A stretch of DNA of 64,000 bases from an uncultured Pelagibacteraceae bacterium (lineage in GTDB: Bacteria > Pseudomonadota > Alphaproteobacteria > Pelagibacterales > Pelagibacteraceae). The stretch is taken from assembly GCA_902582165.1 (NCBI GenBank), contig CACHQZ010000001.1, positions 1 through 64,000 on the forward strand. Direction: 5' to 3'. Below are positions 31,296-41,107 of this stretch, one piece after another. The position numbers were made by a program, and so were the translations under genes. Every line of letters begins with the position of its first letter. Positions within the stretch are counted from its first letter, which is position 1. The notes below the pieces were generated by a model that worked only from the letters and a program-made list of their open reading frames with translations, was not told where the DNA came from and ran no database searches.

Positions 31296-33153
31296 TTCTA
31301 AATAAACTTAAAAAACCTCCAAGAGAAAGAAAAATTACAGATATCCAAATCCAAATCATAAGCGGTTTTTGCTGAAATTTTATATTATAATATTCTGATC
31401 GATCTATATTGCTCATAGTTAAATAATAATCTCTGAAAAAGTTTGTTTGAATGGAAGCTTCATATGTCAAAGTTTGAGGATTATCATAAATTCTTATTTC
31501 GGGATTTAAAATTCTTTTTTCCTTCGTTGCTAAGTTGCTCACTTTTAATTCTCCCACTACCGCTTTATAATTAGTTTCTTGGTTTAATTTTAAATCTAAA
31601 AGGGCGAATTCGTAGTCATCTATTTTTTTAGTTTCACCTAGTTTTAAATTAAAATCTTTTTCGACAGAAAAGTTATGATTCAATCCAATAAATAAAATTA
31701 AAAAACCAAAAGATAAATGTGAGATTATTCTTGGAAAACTAGATTTTTTTTTCTTCAAAATATCAAAAAAAGACGAACTTATTAAAAACAAAGAAGAAAT
31801 TATGATTAAATTTGATATCAAACTATAGCTTTTGAAAAAGTGAATAATGGCTAAATTTATTGTAATTGCTCCCCCAAGAATCGCTATCAAACTTTTAAAA
31901 TTTAAAAATTTATTTTTTATCCATTTAGTTTGTGGTCCTATTGCCATAAAAAATAAAAAGGCTATTACAACCGGTATTATTACTGAATTATAAAAAGGCG
32001 GACCAACTGAAATCTTGTTATTTGAAATTGCATCTGTAAAAATTGGATACAAAGTACCTAACAAAACTGTAACCAAATAAAACATCATAAACCAGTTATT
32101 AATTAGTATAAAAGTTTCTTTGCTGTTGGAATTTATCAAATCATTTGTTGGTTTATATTTAGTAAACAAAAAATATATAGATGCAAAAATCATTAAGCTT
32201 AAAAATATTAATATATAAATACCCCTAGATGGATCATTTGCAAAAGTATGGACCGAATTAAGTATTCCTGATCTTACTAAAAATGTTCCCATAACACTCA
32301 AAGTAAATGTTAATAAACAAAGAATGATTGACCAAAAATAAAGAGTGTCCCTCTTTTCTAAGACTAACAATGAGTGCAAAAGAGCAGTCATTGCAAACCA
32401 TGGTAATAGAGATGCATTTTCAACTGGATCCCAAAACCAAAAACCACCCCAACCTAACTCGTAATATGCCCAAATAGATCCAACCAAAATACCTAATGTT
32501 TGAAAAGTCCAAGAAATTAGAACCCAACTTTTAATTGATCTAGCGAAAAACTTTCCAGAATAATTTGCAATCATTGAAGCAATTGCTGCAGAGAAATAAA
32601 TAGAAGATCCTACGAACCCAACGTAAAGTAGAGGAGGGTGGATAGCTAAAGCTGGATCCTGCAATATTGGGTTTAAACCCAATCCTTCTTTAGGAAGAGG
32701 GCTTATTGAACTAAAAGGATTAGAATTAAAAATTATAAAAATTAAAAAACCTAAAATCAAAATATTTTGAATGATCAAAGTATAAAGTCTGTAATTTTTA
32801 GGGTGATTATTATTGTAAATTAAAAATAAAAATGAAAAAATTGTAAGAATTATTACCCATAAAAGTAAACTACCCTCATGATTACCCCAAGTTCCAGAAA
32901 TTTTATAAAAGACTGGCTTTAATGAATGAGAATTTTGATAAACAGTTATTAAAGAAAAGTCAGAGACTATGAAAGCAGCAACGAGAGTAAAAAAACAAAT
33001 TAAAACTAAAGTACTTTGTAACAAACTAATTTGATAAATGTTTTTAAAAATCAAATTATCATTTATTTTTAAACAATTTAAAGATTTAAAAATAATTAAA
33101 GAGCTTAAAAAAATATTTATTATTAAAAGAAAATTTCCAGTGTTACTGAGCAT
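31279..33153 (-). CDS. ccmF: heme lyase CcmF
   Basis: GTWGNHEGSLLLWV; WAYYELGWGGFWFWDPVENASLLPWF WWD motif. Confidence 0.96.
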   Translation of the reverse strand: MLSNTGNFLLIINIFLSSLIIFKSLNCLKINDNLIFKNIYQISLLQSTLVLICFFTLVAAFIVSDFSLITVYQNSHSLKPVFYKISGTWGNHEGSLLLWVIILTIFSFLFLIYNNNHPKNYRLYTLIIQNILILGFLIFIIFNSNPFSSISPLPKEGLGLNPILQDPALAIHPPLLYVGFVGSSIYFSAAIASMIANYSGKFFARSIKSWVLISWTFQTLGILVGSIWAYYELGWGGFWFWDPVENASLLPWFAMTALLHSLLVLEKRDTLYFWSIILCLLTFTLSVMGTFLVRSGILNSVHTFANDPSRGIYILIFLSLMIFASIYFLFTKYKPTNDLINSNSKETFILINNWFMMFYLVTVLLGTLYPIFTDAISNNKISVGPPFYNSVIIPVVIAFLFFMAIGPQTKWIKNKFLNFKSLIAILGGAITINLAIIHFFKSYSLISNLIIISSLFLISSSFFDILKKKKSSFPRIISHLSFGFLILFIGLNHNFSVEKDFNLKLGETKKIDDYEFALLDLKLNQETNYKAVVGELKVSNLATKEKRILNPEIRIYDNPQTLTYEASIQTNFFRDYYLTMSNIDRSEYYNIKFQQKPLMIWIWISVIFLSLGGFLSLFRNAKNN

Positions 33154-33571
33154 TTTCTTTCATTATGTTTTTTAATTCTGGAGGCATATAATTCTCATCA
33201 TGTTTTGCTAATATTCTATCAGCAACAAAAAATTTTTTATCCTGAAGTTTTCCTTCTGCCACTACTCCTTTACCCTCTGCAAACAAATTTGGAATTGTTC
33301 CTTTAAAACTTACATTAATTTCATTTTTAAAATCTGTAATTATAAACCTAATTTCTTGATCTTTTATTTTTAGTGTATTCTTTTTCACCATTCCACCGAC
33401 TCTAATTTTTTTATCAAAATTTATTTCTTGGTTTACCTTAATATCGGTAGGAGAATTAAAATATAAAATATTTTTGTTAAGAGCTTTAAGAATTAAAAAA
33501 ATAGCTATGCATGATGTAAATAGAAGTATCGCTAAAAGAGAGGCCCTTTTTTTTACTTTTTTTAGAAGCAT
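33143..33571 (-). CDS. ccmE: heme chaperone CcmE
   Basis: VGGMVKK; GKGVVAEG; ILAKHDENYMPPEL heme-binding His. Confidence 0.95.
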   Translation of the reverse strand: MLLKKVKKRASLLAILLFTSCIAIFLILKALNKNILYFNSPTDIKVNQEINFDKKIRVGGMVKKNTLKIKDQEIRFIITDFKNEINVSFKGTIPNLFAEGKGVVAEGKLQDKKFFVADRILAKHDENYMPPELKNIMKENAQ

Positions 33572-33582
33572 TAAACGCTCTA

Positions 33583-33816
33583 TTAAATCGTTTTATTATA
33601 CGATGATAAAATTTTTGAAGCTATTTTAGAATTTTTGAGAACTATTTTTTTCTGTTGAGCAGAGAGTTCTTCAATTTCTTTGGCAAATTCCTTCTCATAC
33701 TTTTTTAAGGTTTTTCTTGTCTTATAGTAGACAAGCCCGCAAATTAAAAAAGTTATTACAAAAGATGACCATACGAAAATCCCGTATCCACTCATGTTAA
33801 TTAAATTATTGATCAT
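33583..33816 (-). CDS. ccmD: heme exporter protein CcmD
   Basis: Small single-TM protein MSGYGIFVWSSFVITF between ccmC and ccmE. Confidence 0.8.
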   Translation of the reverse strand: MINNLINMSGYGIFVWSSFVITFLICGLVYYKTRKTLKKYEKEFAKEIEELSAQQKKIVLKNSKIASKILSSYNKTI

Positions 33817-34519
33817 ATCTTTTTAAATTCTTTTTCTTGATTCTAATGATTTCTGTCTTGTATTTCATTAGAAAAATTAGCGCACAATACAAAATTAATA
33901 CAAAAAACATAAGCAATAAAGGCATTAACATCGAGGAATGTATTGTACTTGTTCCAGTAATCTTGATACTTGCAGGTTGGTGAAGTGTGTTCCACCACAA
34001 TACGGAATACTTGATGATTGGGATATTTATTAAACCAATAACTGCAACGATACTTGAAATCTTGTTTGCTTTATCATCATCATCAAAAAACTTATGTATC
34101 GCGATAAAAATCAAATACAAAAGTGCCAATATAACCATAGAGGTTATTCTTGCGTCCCAGGCCCAAAAAGTTCCCCATGTAGGCTGACCCCATATAGATC
34201 CAGTTACTATTGCGATACAAGTAAACATCAAACCTATGGGCGCAATACTTTTTGTTATTAATTTTAAGTTTTTAATTTTGAAAATAAAATTCAGAATAGA
34301 CAGAATGGCGATACAACTAAATGAGCCAAGACTTATCCATGCCGCTGGTACGTGTACATACATTATTCTTACACTATCGCCTTGAAGGTAATCAGGAGGA
34401 GAAAAAATTAATGCAAATGATAAAGCTATTAAAAGTAATACAAAAAATATTGAATTGATAAATTTTATTAATTTTTCTATTAAAACGAAAAGATAGCTAT
34501 TATGAAAAAAATTTAACAT
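33806..34519 (-). CDS. ccmC: heme exporter/heme handling protein CcmC
   Basis: GDSVRIMYVHVPAAWISLGSF; WGQPTWGTFWAWDARITSM. Confidence 0.95.
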   Translation of the reverse strand: MLNFFHNSYLFVLIEKLIKFINSIFFVLLLIALSFALIFSPPDYLQGDSVRIMYVHVPAAWISLGSFSCIAILSILNFIFKIKNLKLITKSIAPIGLMFTCIAIVTGSIWGQPTWGTFWAWDARITSMVILALLYLIFIAIHKFFDDDDKANKISSIVAVIGLINIPIIKYSVLWWNTLHQPASIKITGTSTIHSSMLMPLLLMFFVLILYCALIFLMKYKTEIIRIKKKNLKRYDQ

Positions 34520-34565
34520 TTAGTTTAACTACTATAATATTTTTTTTTTGTGAAGTTAAATTATA

Positions 34566-34617
34566 AGCCTAATTGAGAATTGGAGGGAGTAATAATAAGA
34601 TTATTCTCAATTAGGCT
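34566..34617. repeat. 15-bp perfect inverted repeat with 22-nt spacer in the hspQ-ccmC intergenic region
   Basis: AGCCTAATTGAGAAT (34566-34580) and ATTCTCAATTAGGCT (34603-34617). Confidence 0.9.
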
Positions 34618-34691
34618 AAAACATATTTTAAATATATGGTCTGTGTGTCGCAGATTTGAATAAATTTTGTTTTATTTTAGGCGGTTAAGAT

Positions 34692-35015
34692 TTAATTAGA
34701 TATTTTAAGGTAACTTGATCCTTTTTTACCTGAAAAAATTTCTTCAATGAGAGGATGCTTTACAGGCTCTTTCGAATTATCCAAAAGCAAATTTTGCTCT
34801 GAAACATAAGCCTCGTAAGTTACATCGTTACTTTCAGCTAAAAGGTGATAGAAAGGTTGGTCTTTTCTTGGTCTAACTTCTTTTGGTATAGATTGGTACC
34901 ATTCCTCTGAATTGTTAAATTCAAAGTCAACGTCATATATTACTCCTCTAAAATCGAAATGACGATGTTTAACTACTTCGCCTATTGAAAACTTAGCTTT
35001 ATTACTTATTGCCAT
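34692..35015 (-). CDS. hspQ: heat shock protein HspQ / YccV-like hemimethylated-DNA-binding family
   Basis: FSIGEVVKHRHFDFRGVIYDVDFEF; QPFYHLLAES. Confidence 0.9.
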   Translation of the reverse strand: MAISNKAKFSIGEVVKHRHFDFRGVIYDVDFEFNNSEEWYQSIPKEVRPRKDQPFYHLLAESNDVTYEAYVSEQNLLLDNSKEPVKHPLIEEIFSGKKGSSYLKISN

Positions 35016-35092
35016 AACTAATAGTTAGTAATTTTTTTGTTAAAATCAATATCTAATTTGTTATAGTTTAATAATATGTTAGTCTACAATTT

Positions 35093-35638
35093 GTGAATAA
35101 GTCATTTTTAAAATTTATTACTGACTTTGGACCTTTATTAATCTTTTTCACCATCTATTATAAAAGCGGTAATAACCTTATTGTTGCTATTCCGCCTTTA
35201 ATTATTGCCACTATTATAGCTGTTGTAATCATGTACTTTGTCGAAAAAAAAATACCCTATGTGCCATTAATAGGAGGTGTAGTTATTACACTATTTGGTG
35301 GCCTTACTCTTTATTTTGACAACCCGATTTTTATTTACATGAAGCCAACCATAGTAAATTTAATTTTTTCTGGAATTTTAATTATTAGTAAAATCTTTTT
35401 TCAGAAAAACTTTCTCAAATTTTTTTTACAAACAGCTTTTAAATTGAACGACACTGGTTGGGATAAATTAAATTTTAGATGGGCATATTTTTTTATATTT
35501 TTAGCAATATTAAATGAAATTGTTTGGAGAACACAACCTGAAACAACTTGGGTAAACTTTAAGGTGTGGGGCATTCTACCAATTACTTTTATATTTACAG
35601 CTTCACAGATACCATTAATTAACAAATATAAAATATGA
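35093..35638 (+). CDS. yciB: inner membrane septation protein A family (YciB/IspZ)
   Basis: MKPTIVNLIF; NFRWAYFFIFLAILNEIVWR; GTG start. Confidence 0.9.
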   Translation: MNKSFLKFITDFGPLLIFFTIYYKSGNNLIVAIPPLIIATIIAVVIMYFVEKKIPYVPLIGGVVITLFGGLTLYFDNPIFIYMKPTIVNLIFSGILIISKIFFQKNFLKFFLQTAFKLNDTGWDKLNFRWAYFFIFLAILNEIVWRTQPETTWVNFKVWGILPITFIFTASQIPLINKYKI

Positions 35639-35982
35639 ATAAAATTAGATTAATTATAAATAATGATATTAAGAAAAGTGAAAAGCAGAAATTTTTTATT
35701 AAGAAAGAACTTCAATGTATTTTAAATCTTTATGCTAGAATGGTATCCAATGGATCTTGGAAGGATTACTCTTTTTCAACTGGCGCAAAAGAGGTTTCAT
35801 TTGATGTTTACCAAAGAGCATCTGAAAAACCCGTATTAAGAATTACAAAAAACTTAAAGCCAAATTATTATAACGAAAAATATTTAATCAAAGATAAGGA
35901 TGGGAAAGTAATTAAAAAGTCGGAGAGTTTAAATTTTCTGATAGATAGAACTAGCTGGAATAGATTAAAACTTATAAAATAA
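35635..35982 (+). CDS. DUF2794 family protein
   Basis: LNLYARMVSNGSWKDYSFSTGAKEVSFDVYQRASEKPVLRI. Confidence 0.75.
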   Translation: MNKIRLIINNDIKKSEKQKFFIKKELQCILNLYARMVSNGSWKDYSFSTGAKEVSFDVYQRASEKPVLRITKNLKPNYYNEKYLIKDKDGKVIKKSESLNFLIDRTSWNRLKLIK

Positions 35983-36735
35983 TTATCTTCTTTGACCGAA
36001 AAGTCTTAAGAGCATTATGAAAAGGTTTATGAAATCAAGATAAAGTGTTAAAGCGCCCATAACAGCTTTCTTGCCCATCATCTCGCCACTATCACTTACT
36101 AAGTACATGTTTTTAATTTTTTGAGTGTCATAAGCTGTTAAGCCCACAAATACAAGTACACCTATAATTGATATTACAAAATACATCATAGAAGATTTCA
36201 TAAAAATATTTACTAGTGATGCGATTATAATCCCAAATAAACCCATCATTAAAAATGACCCGAGTTTAGTAAGATCACGTTTGGTCGTATAACCGTAAAT
36301 ACTCATTGCTCCAAAAGTACCAGCGGTAATAAAAAATACTCTTGTAATACTTGCGCCGGTGTAAATTAAAAATATTGATGAAAGAGATGCACCCATTAAA
36401 GCTGCAAAAATCCAGAAAGTAGTTTGTGCTTTAGCTGCTGACATTTTTGCTATACCAAAGCTCATGTAAAAAACAATTGCTAGTGGAGCTAACATTATTA
36501 CCCATTTTAAACCTGAAGCGTATATTGAATTACCAAAACTAGTTAATCCAATTATTTGACCTTCTGCTGAAGTAACAACTGCCATTTTGAAAAATAATAA
36601 AGCAATGAAGCCGGTTAAAAGAACACCAGAAGCCATATAATTATAGACCTTGAGCATGTAAGATCTTAAGCCTTGATCTATAATAGCTTCGGTAGCCGAT
36701 GAACGAACAGTCGATTTTTGTTTATTAATTTCCAT
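35983..36735 (-). CDS. Bax inhibitor-1 (BI-1/YccA) family membrane protein
   Basis: 7-TM; TAYDTQKIKNMY; GALTLYLDFINLFIMLLRLFGQRR C-terminus. Confidence 0.93.
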   Translation of the reverse strand: MEINKQKSTVRSSATEAIIDQGLRSYMLKVYNYMASGVLLTGFIALLFFKMAVVTSAEGQIIGLTSFGNSIYASGLKWVIMLAPLAIVFYMSFGIAKMSAAKAQTTFWIFAALMGASLSSIFLIYTGASITRVFFITAGTFGAMSIYGYTTKRDLTKLGSFLMMGLFGIIIASLVNIFMKSSMMYFVISIIGVLVFVGLTAYDTQKIKNMYLVSDSGEMMGKKAVMGALTLYLDFINLFIMLLRLFGQRR

Positions 36736-36815
36736 TGGTAAATATATAAGTTTTTTTAAATACTTTTCAATAGGTAAAAATTGACCTAAAAAACTACTAT
36801 AATTATTAGAATTTT

Positions 36816-37853
36816 ATGAAATTTAAAAAATTAGGCACTACTGACTTGGACGTGAGTTTAATATGTCTCGGAACTATGACGTGGGGTACACAAAATACTG
36901 AAAAAGATGCTTTTGAACAAATGGATTACTCCTTAAGTGAGGGGGTTAACTTTTTTGACACTGCAGAACTTTACTCGGTTCCGCCTAACTCGGGCTCTTA
37001 TGGCAAAACCGAAGTTATGATTGGAAATTGGTTTGAAAAAAGAAAAAATAGAAAAAAAATAATTTTAGCTTCAAAGGTAGCAGGTCCAGGATGTAGTTGG
37101 ATAAGAGGTGGCGGAAATAATTTTGATGAAAAAACAATTGGCAAAGCAATTGATGGAAGTTTAAAAAGATTGAAAACAGATTATATAGACTTATACCAAT
37201 TACATTGGCCCGAAAGATCAACCAATTACTTCGGCAAAAGAGATTATACCATTGATAGTGATGAAGGAGAGTGGAATAGCTTTGAAAGCGTTCTAGAAGC
37301 TCTAGAAAAATTTATTCAAAGCGGAAAGATTAGATACATTGGCATGTCAAATGAAACTCCATACGGTCTATCAAGATATATTGAATTATCTAAAAATAAA
37401 AAATTACCAAGGATGATGTCAGTGCAAAACCCTTACAATTTAGTTAATAGAACTTATGAAATCGGAATGTCTGAAATTTCAATAAGAGAAAGATGTGGAC
37501 TTCTAGTTTATTACCCTCTTGCTACAGGTGCGCTATCTGGAAAATATAGAAATGGTCAAATGCCTAAGAATTCTAGACAAGCTTTGTTCAAAGGTTGGGA
37601 AAGACATCTAAATCCTTTAGCTATGAAAGCATACGAAGAATATTATAAATTAGCTAAAGAAAGTAATATGACAATGGCTCAGTTGGCACAGGCTTTTGTG
37701 AACACCAGACCTTTTGTTACAAGTAATATAATCGGGGCAACAACAATGGAGCAATTAAAGGAAAACATTGATAGTGTAAATATTGAACTGTCCGGTGAAA
37801 TTTTAAATAAGATTGATGTTATTCATAATAATAACCCAAATCCATCTCCTTAA
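36816..37853 (+). CDS. aldo/keto reductase (Tas-like)
   Basis: LGTMTWGTQNTEKDAFEQMDYSLSEGVNFFDTAELY. Confidence 0.93.
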   Translation: MKFKKLGTTDLDVSLICLGTMTWGTQNTEKDAFEQMDYSLSEGVNFFDTAELYSVPPNSGSYGKTEVMIGNWFEKRKNRKKIILASKVAGPGCSWIRGGGNNFDEKTIGKAIDGSLKRLKTDYIDLYQLHWPERSTNYFGKRDYTIDSDEGEWNSFESVLEALEKFIQSGKIRYIGMSNETPYGLSRYIELSKNKKLPRMMSVQNPYNLVNRTYEIGMSEISIRERCGLLVYYPLATGALSGKYRNGQMPKNSRQALFKGWERHLNPLAMKAYEEYYKLAKESNMTMAQLAQAFVNTRPFVTSNIIGATTMEQLKENIDSVNIELSGEILNKIDVIHNNNPNPSP

Positions 37854-37896
37854 TACAAAGCATTGAAATAGATAATTTTTAGTATAAAAATAAAAT

Positions 37897-38397
37897 ATGT
37901 CAGTTAAAAAAATTTTTATAATACTAATTCTATGTTTATTTTCTATTAATGCTTTTGCTGTTACGCCAAGATCAACTGGAAAATATAAAAACTGGGAAAG
38001 CTTTATAGCGGAAACTGATAAGGGAAAAATTTGCTTCGCTCAAACTGTTCCGACTAAAAGAGCGCCAGCCGCTGTAAAAAGAAATAAATCAAAGTTATTT
38101 GTAACTTTCAGGCCTTCTGAAGAAATAAAAGATGAAATAAGTTTAACAAGTGGTCATGATTATAAGACATCAAGCGTAACAGCTAGCTCTGGGAAAAGAA
38201 GATATTCTTTTTTTTCACAAAAAGATTTTGCTTGGTTATTGGATGATCAAGAAGAAAAAAAATTTATACAACTAATGAAAAAAGCAACAGATATAATTGT
38301 AAAAGCAAGAACCACAAAAGGGGCTGAGACAACTGATCACTATTCTATGATGGGATTTACAAAGGCTTATAATACAGCAAAAAAAACTTGCAGCTAA
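37897..38397 (+). CDS. invasion-associated locus B (IalB)-like secreted protein
   Basis: Signal peptide; KYKNWESFIAETDKGKICFAQTVPT pattern. Confidence 0.65.
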   Translation: MSVKKIFIILILCLFSINAFAVTPRSTGKYKNWESFIAETDKGKICFAQTVPTKRAPAAVKRNKSKLFVTFRPSEEIKDEISLTSGHDYKTSSVTASSGKRRYSFFSQKDFAWLLDDQEEKKFIQLMKKATDIIVKARTTKGAETTDHYSMMGFTKAYNTAKKTCS

Positions 38398-39582
38398 ATG
38401 AAAAAAATTGTTTTAGCCTACTCAGGCGGTTTGGATACATCTATAATTTTGAGATGGTTGCAAGAAAATTATAATGCTGAAGTAATTGCTTACACCTCTG
38501 ATATTGGACAAGTTTTAGATAAAAAAAAAATAATTAAGAATGCTAAAAGACTAGGCGTTAAAAAAATAATTATTGAGAATCTTAAAAATATCTTTGTGAA
38601 AGATTATATTTTTCCAATGATAAGAGCTCATGCAGTTTATGAAGGAATATATTTATTAGGCACATCTATTGCCAGGCCTTTAATTGCAAAAAGACAAGTT
38701 GAAATTGCCAAAAAATTTAAAGCTTTTGCAGTGTCTCATGGCGCGACTGGAAAAGGCAACGATCAAGTAAGATTCGAATTAGGTTACTCATATTTTGGTA
38801 AAAATAAGATTAAAACAATAGCGCCTTGGAGAGAGTGGAAATTACAATCAAGAGCAGATTTAATTAAATATGCAAAAAAAAATAATATACCGATTCCTAA
38901 AGATAAAAAAGGAGCACCGCCATTTTCTGTAGATGACAATATTTTTCACACATCAACTGAAGGCAAGGTTTTAGAGGACCCAAAAAACTCTGCTCCTGAA
39001 TTTATTTATCAAAGAACAGTTTCACCACAAAAAGCTCCTAACAAACCTACAAAAGTAAAAATTACTTTTAAAAACAGTGATCCAATTGCAGTAAATGGAA
39101 AAAAATTAAGTCCTGAAAAGCTTTTAAGAAAATTAAATATTCTGGCTGGAAAAAATGGAATAGGAAGAGTTGATCTAGTTGAAAATAGATTTATTGGAAT
39201 TAAATCCAGAGGTGTTTACGAAACTCCAGGTGGTACTGTGTTATATACCGCACATAGAGCTATAGAGTCTGTAACTCTTGATAAAGAAACCGCTCATAAA
39301 AAAGAGAGAATAATGCCAGAGTATGCTGAGCTGGTATATAACGGTTACTGGTTTTCGAAAAAAAGATTAAAATTACAAAAACTTATTGATAAAAAAAGAA
39401 ACAAAGTATCTGGTGATATTGTTTTAAGTTTATGTAAGGGAAACGTAACTATTTTATCAAGAAAGACAAAAAATAAAGCTTATTCAATGAAAAAAGTTTC
39501 TTTTGAGGAGAATAAAACCTTTGATAAAAGAAAGGTTGAAAATTTCATAAAATTTCACTCTAAACAGTTAAATAAAGCCTAA
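38398..39582 (+). CDS. argG: argininosuccinate synthase
   Basis: IVLAYSGGLDTSIILRWL; HGATGKGNDQVRFELGY. Confidence 0.97.
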   Translation: MKKIVLAYSGGLDTSIILRWLQENYNAEVIAYTSDIGQVLDKKKIIKNAKRLGVKKIIIENLKNIFVKDYIFPMIRAHAVYEGIYLLGTSIARPLIAKRQVEIAKKFKAFAVSHGATGKGNDQVRFELGYSYFGKNKIKTIAPWREWKLQSRADLIKYAKKNNIPIPKDKKGAPPFSVDDNIFHTSTEGKVLEDPKNSAPEFIYQRTVSPQKAPNKPTKVKITFKNSDPIAVNGKKLSPEKLLRKLNILAGKNGIGRVDLVENRFIGIKSRGVYETPGGTVLYTAHRAIESVTLDKETAHKKERIMPEYAELVYNGYWFSKKRLKLQKLIDKKRNKVSGDIVLSLCKGNVTILSRKTKNKAYSMKKVSFEENKTFDKRKVENFIKFHSKQLNKA

Positions 39583-39604
39583 ATTTTTGATAGATTGATA
39601 TCAG

Positions 39605-39991
39605 ATGAACAGTTCGATTCGAAATATTCAGTTAGTAGCGGTTATAATTGTTCTTGTATCAACTATTATTGCTTTCTTTTTAGAAATGAAAGAAATGTAC
39701 GAAAACAAAGATATCACATTGGCTGATTTGCTTTTAATGTTCATTTATATCGAGGTAATTGGTTTAGTGAGATCTTATTGGGAAACCCAATCCGTAAGAA
39801 TAACATATCCTTTGATAATAGCTATTACAGCGCTAGCTCGATTCATAATATTACAAGATAAAGAGAGTGACCCTACAAACTTGATTTATATTTCTTTAGC
39901 TATTTTAATAGTTGCGATTGCCACAGTTATCATAAGATTTAGAAATAGTAAGTTCTTAAAAATTGAAAAGTCTAGGTCAAGTGAGCTTTAA
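39605..39991 (+). CDS. phosphate-starvation-inducible PsiE family protein
   Basis: 4-TM protein; LADLLLMFIYIEVIGLVRSYWETQSVRITYPL. Confidence 0.85.
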   Translation: MNSSIRNIQLVAVIIVLVSTIIAFFLEMKEMYENKDITLADLLLMFIYIEVIGLVRSYWETQSVRITYPLIIAITALARFIILQDKESDPTNLIYISLAILIVAIATVIIRFRNSKFLKIEKSRSSEL

Positions 39992-40814
39992 AACACGTTA
40001 AAGTATTCTTTAATAAACATGCAATTGTCATTGGTCCTACACCTCCGGGAACTGGAGTTATTGCTTTAACATTATCTTTCAATTCATCGAAATTAACATC
40101 TCCTACTATTTTTTCTCCTACTTTATTAATGCCAACATCTATAACAATTGCATTTTTTTTTACCCAATCTTTTTTGATTAAATTTGGAGCTCCGACAGCT
40201 GCTACTAAAATATCTGCTTTGAGGCACTCATTTTGTAAATCATTTGTTTTTGAGTGAACTATAGTTACTGTGCAATTTTCCTTTAATAATAATTGAGCCA
40301 TTGGTTTACCATTTAAATTAGATCTTCCTATTATTACAGCATGTTTGCCTGCTAAATTTGATTCTATTTTTTTAATCAATAAAAGACATCCCAAAGGTGT
40401 ACAAGGAACGATTGAGTTATAACCTGATGAAAGATTACCAACATTTACTGGATTAAAACCGTCTACGTCTTTCGATGGATTAATTGCATTAATAATTTTC
40501 TCCTTACTTATATGGCTGGGTAAAGGAAGCTGAACTAAGATACCAGAAATTTCATCGTTTTTATTCAATTCTTCAATTTTTTCTAAAATATCTTTTTCAC
40601 TCACATTTTTTGGATATCTAATTATTTCAGAGTTAATGCCAACTTCTCTAGCACTTTTTTCTTTATTCTTTACGTATATTAAACTGGGCGCAAAATCTCC
40701 GATTAAAATAACTGTAAGACTGGGTGCTTTACCACTCTTTTTCTTTAAATCTGAAATTTCTTTTTTAATTTCATTTCTAATAATCTCTGCTTGTTTTTTT
40801 CCATCAATAATCAT
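39972..40814 (-). CDS. folD: bifunctional methylene-THF dehydrogenase/methenyl-THF cyclohydrolase
   Basis: GILVQLPLPSHI; KDVDGFNPVNVG; IIGRSNLNGKPMAQLL; PVPGGVGPMT. Confidence 0.97.
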   Translation of the reverse strand: MIIDGKKQAEIIRNEIKKEISDLKKKSGKAPSLTVILIGDFAPSLIYVKNKEKSAREVGINSEIIRYPKNVSEKDILEKIEELNKNDEISGILVQLPLPSHISKEKIINAINPSKDVDGFNPVNVGNLSSGYNSIVPCTPLGCLLLIKKIESNLAGKHAVIIGRSNLNGKPMAQLLLKENCTVTIVHSKTNDLQNECLKADILVAAVGAPNLIKKDWVKKNAIVIDVGINKVGEKIVGDVNFDELKDNVKAITPVPGGVGPMTIACLLKNTLTCFKAHLT

Positions 40815-41107
40815 CTTAAAAATAATCCTGGTGCAAACATTTCAAAAACTAAATTCCTAAAAAACATCAATCCTAAGATCAATATCACTGGAGAGATATC
40901 TATAGACCCTAAGTTGGGCAAAAATCTTCTGATAAAATTTAAAGGTGGAGCTGTAAGTTTGTAAGAAACGTCTAAAACAGAATATACAAACCTATTACTT
41001 GTATTTAAAACATTAAAAGCAACTAGCCAACTAAATATTACGTGAATAATTAATATCCAAATGTAAAGGCTAACTATATTGTCGAATAGAATTAATATCG
41101 ACTTCAT
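40811..41107 (-). CDS. YggT family membrane protein
   Basis: PPLNFIRRFLPNLGSIDISPVILILGL. Confidence 0.88.
   Translation of the reverse strand: MKSILILFDNIVSLYIWILIIHVIFSWLVAFNVLNTSNRFVYSVLDVSYKLTAPPLNFIRRFLPNLGSIDISPVILILGLMFFRNLVFEMFAPGLFLR

Noticed and set aside
34566-34617. Inverted repeat as a Rho-independent terminator
   Set aside because: No T-tract follows the stem on either strand and there is no plus-strand gene upstream to terminate
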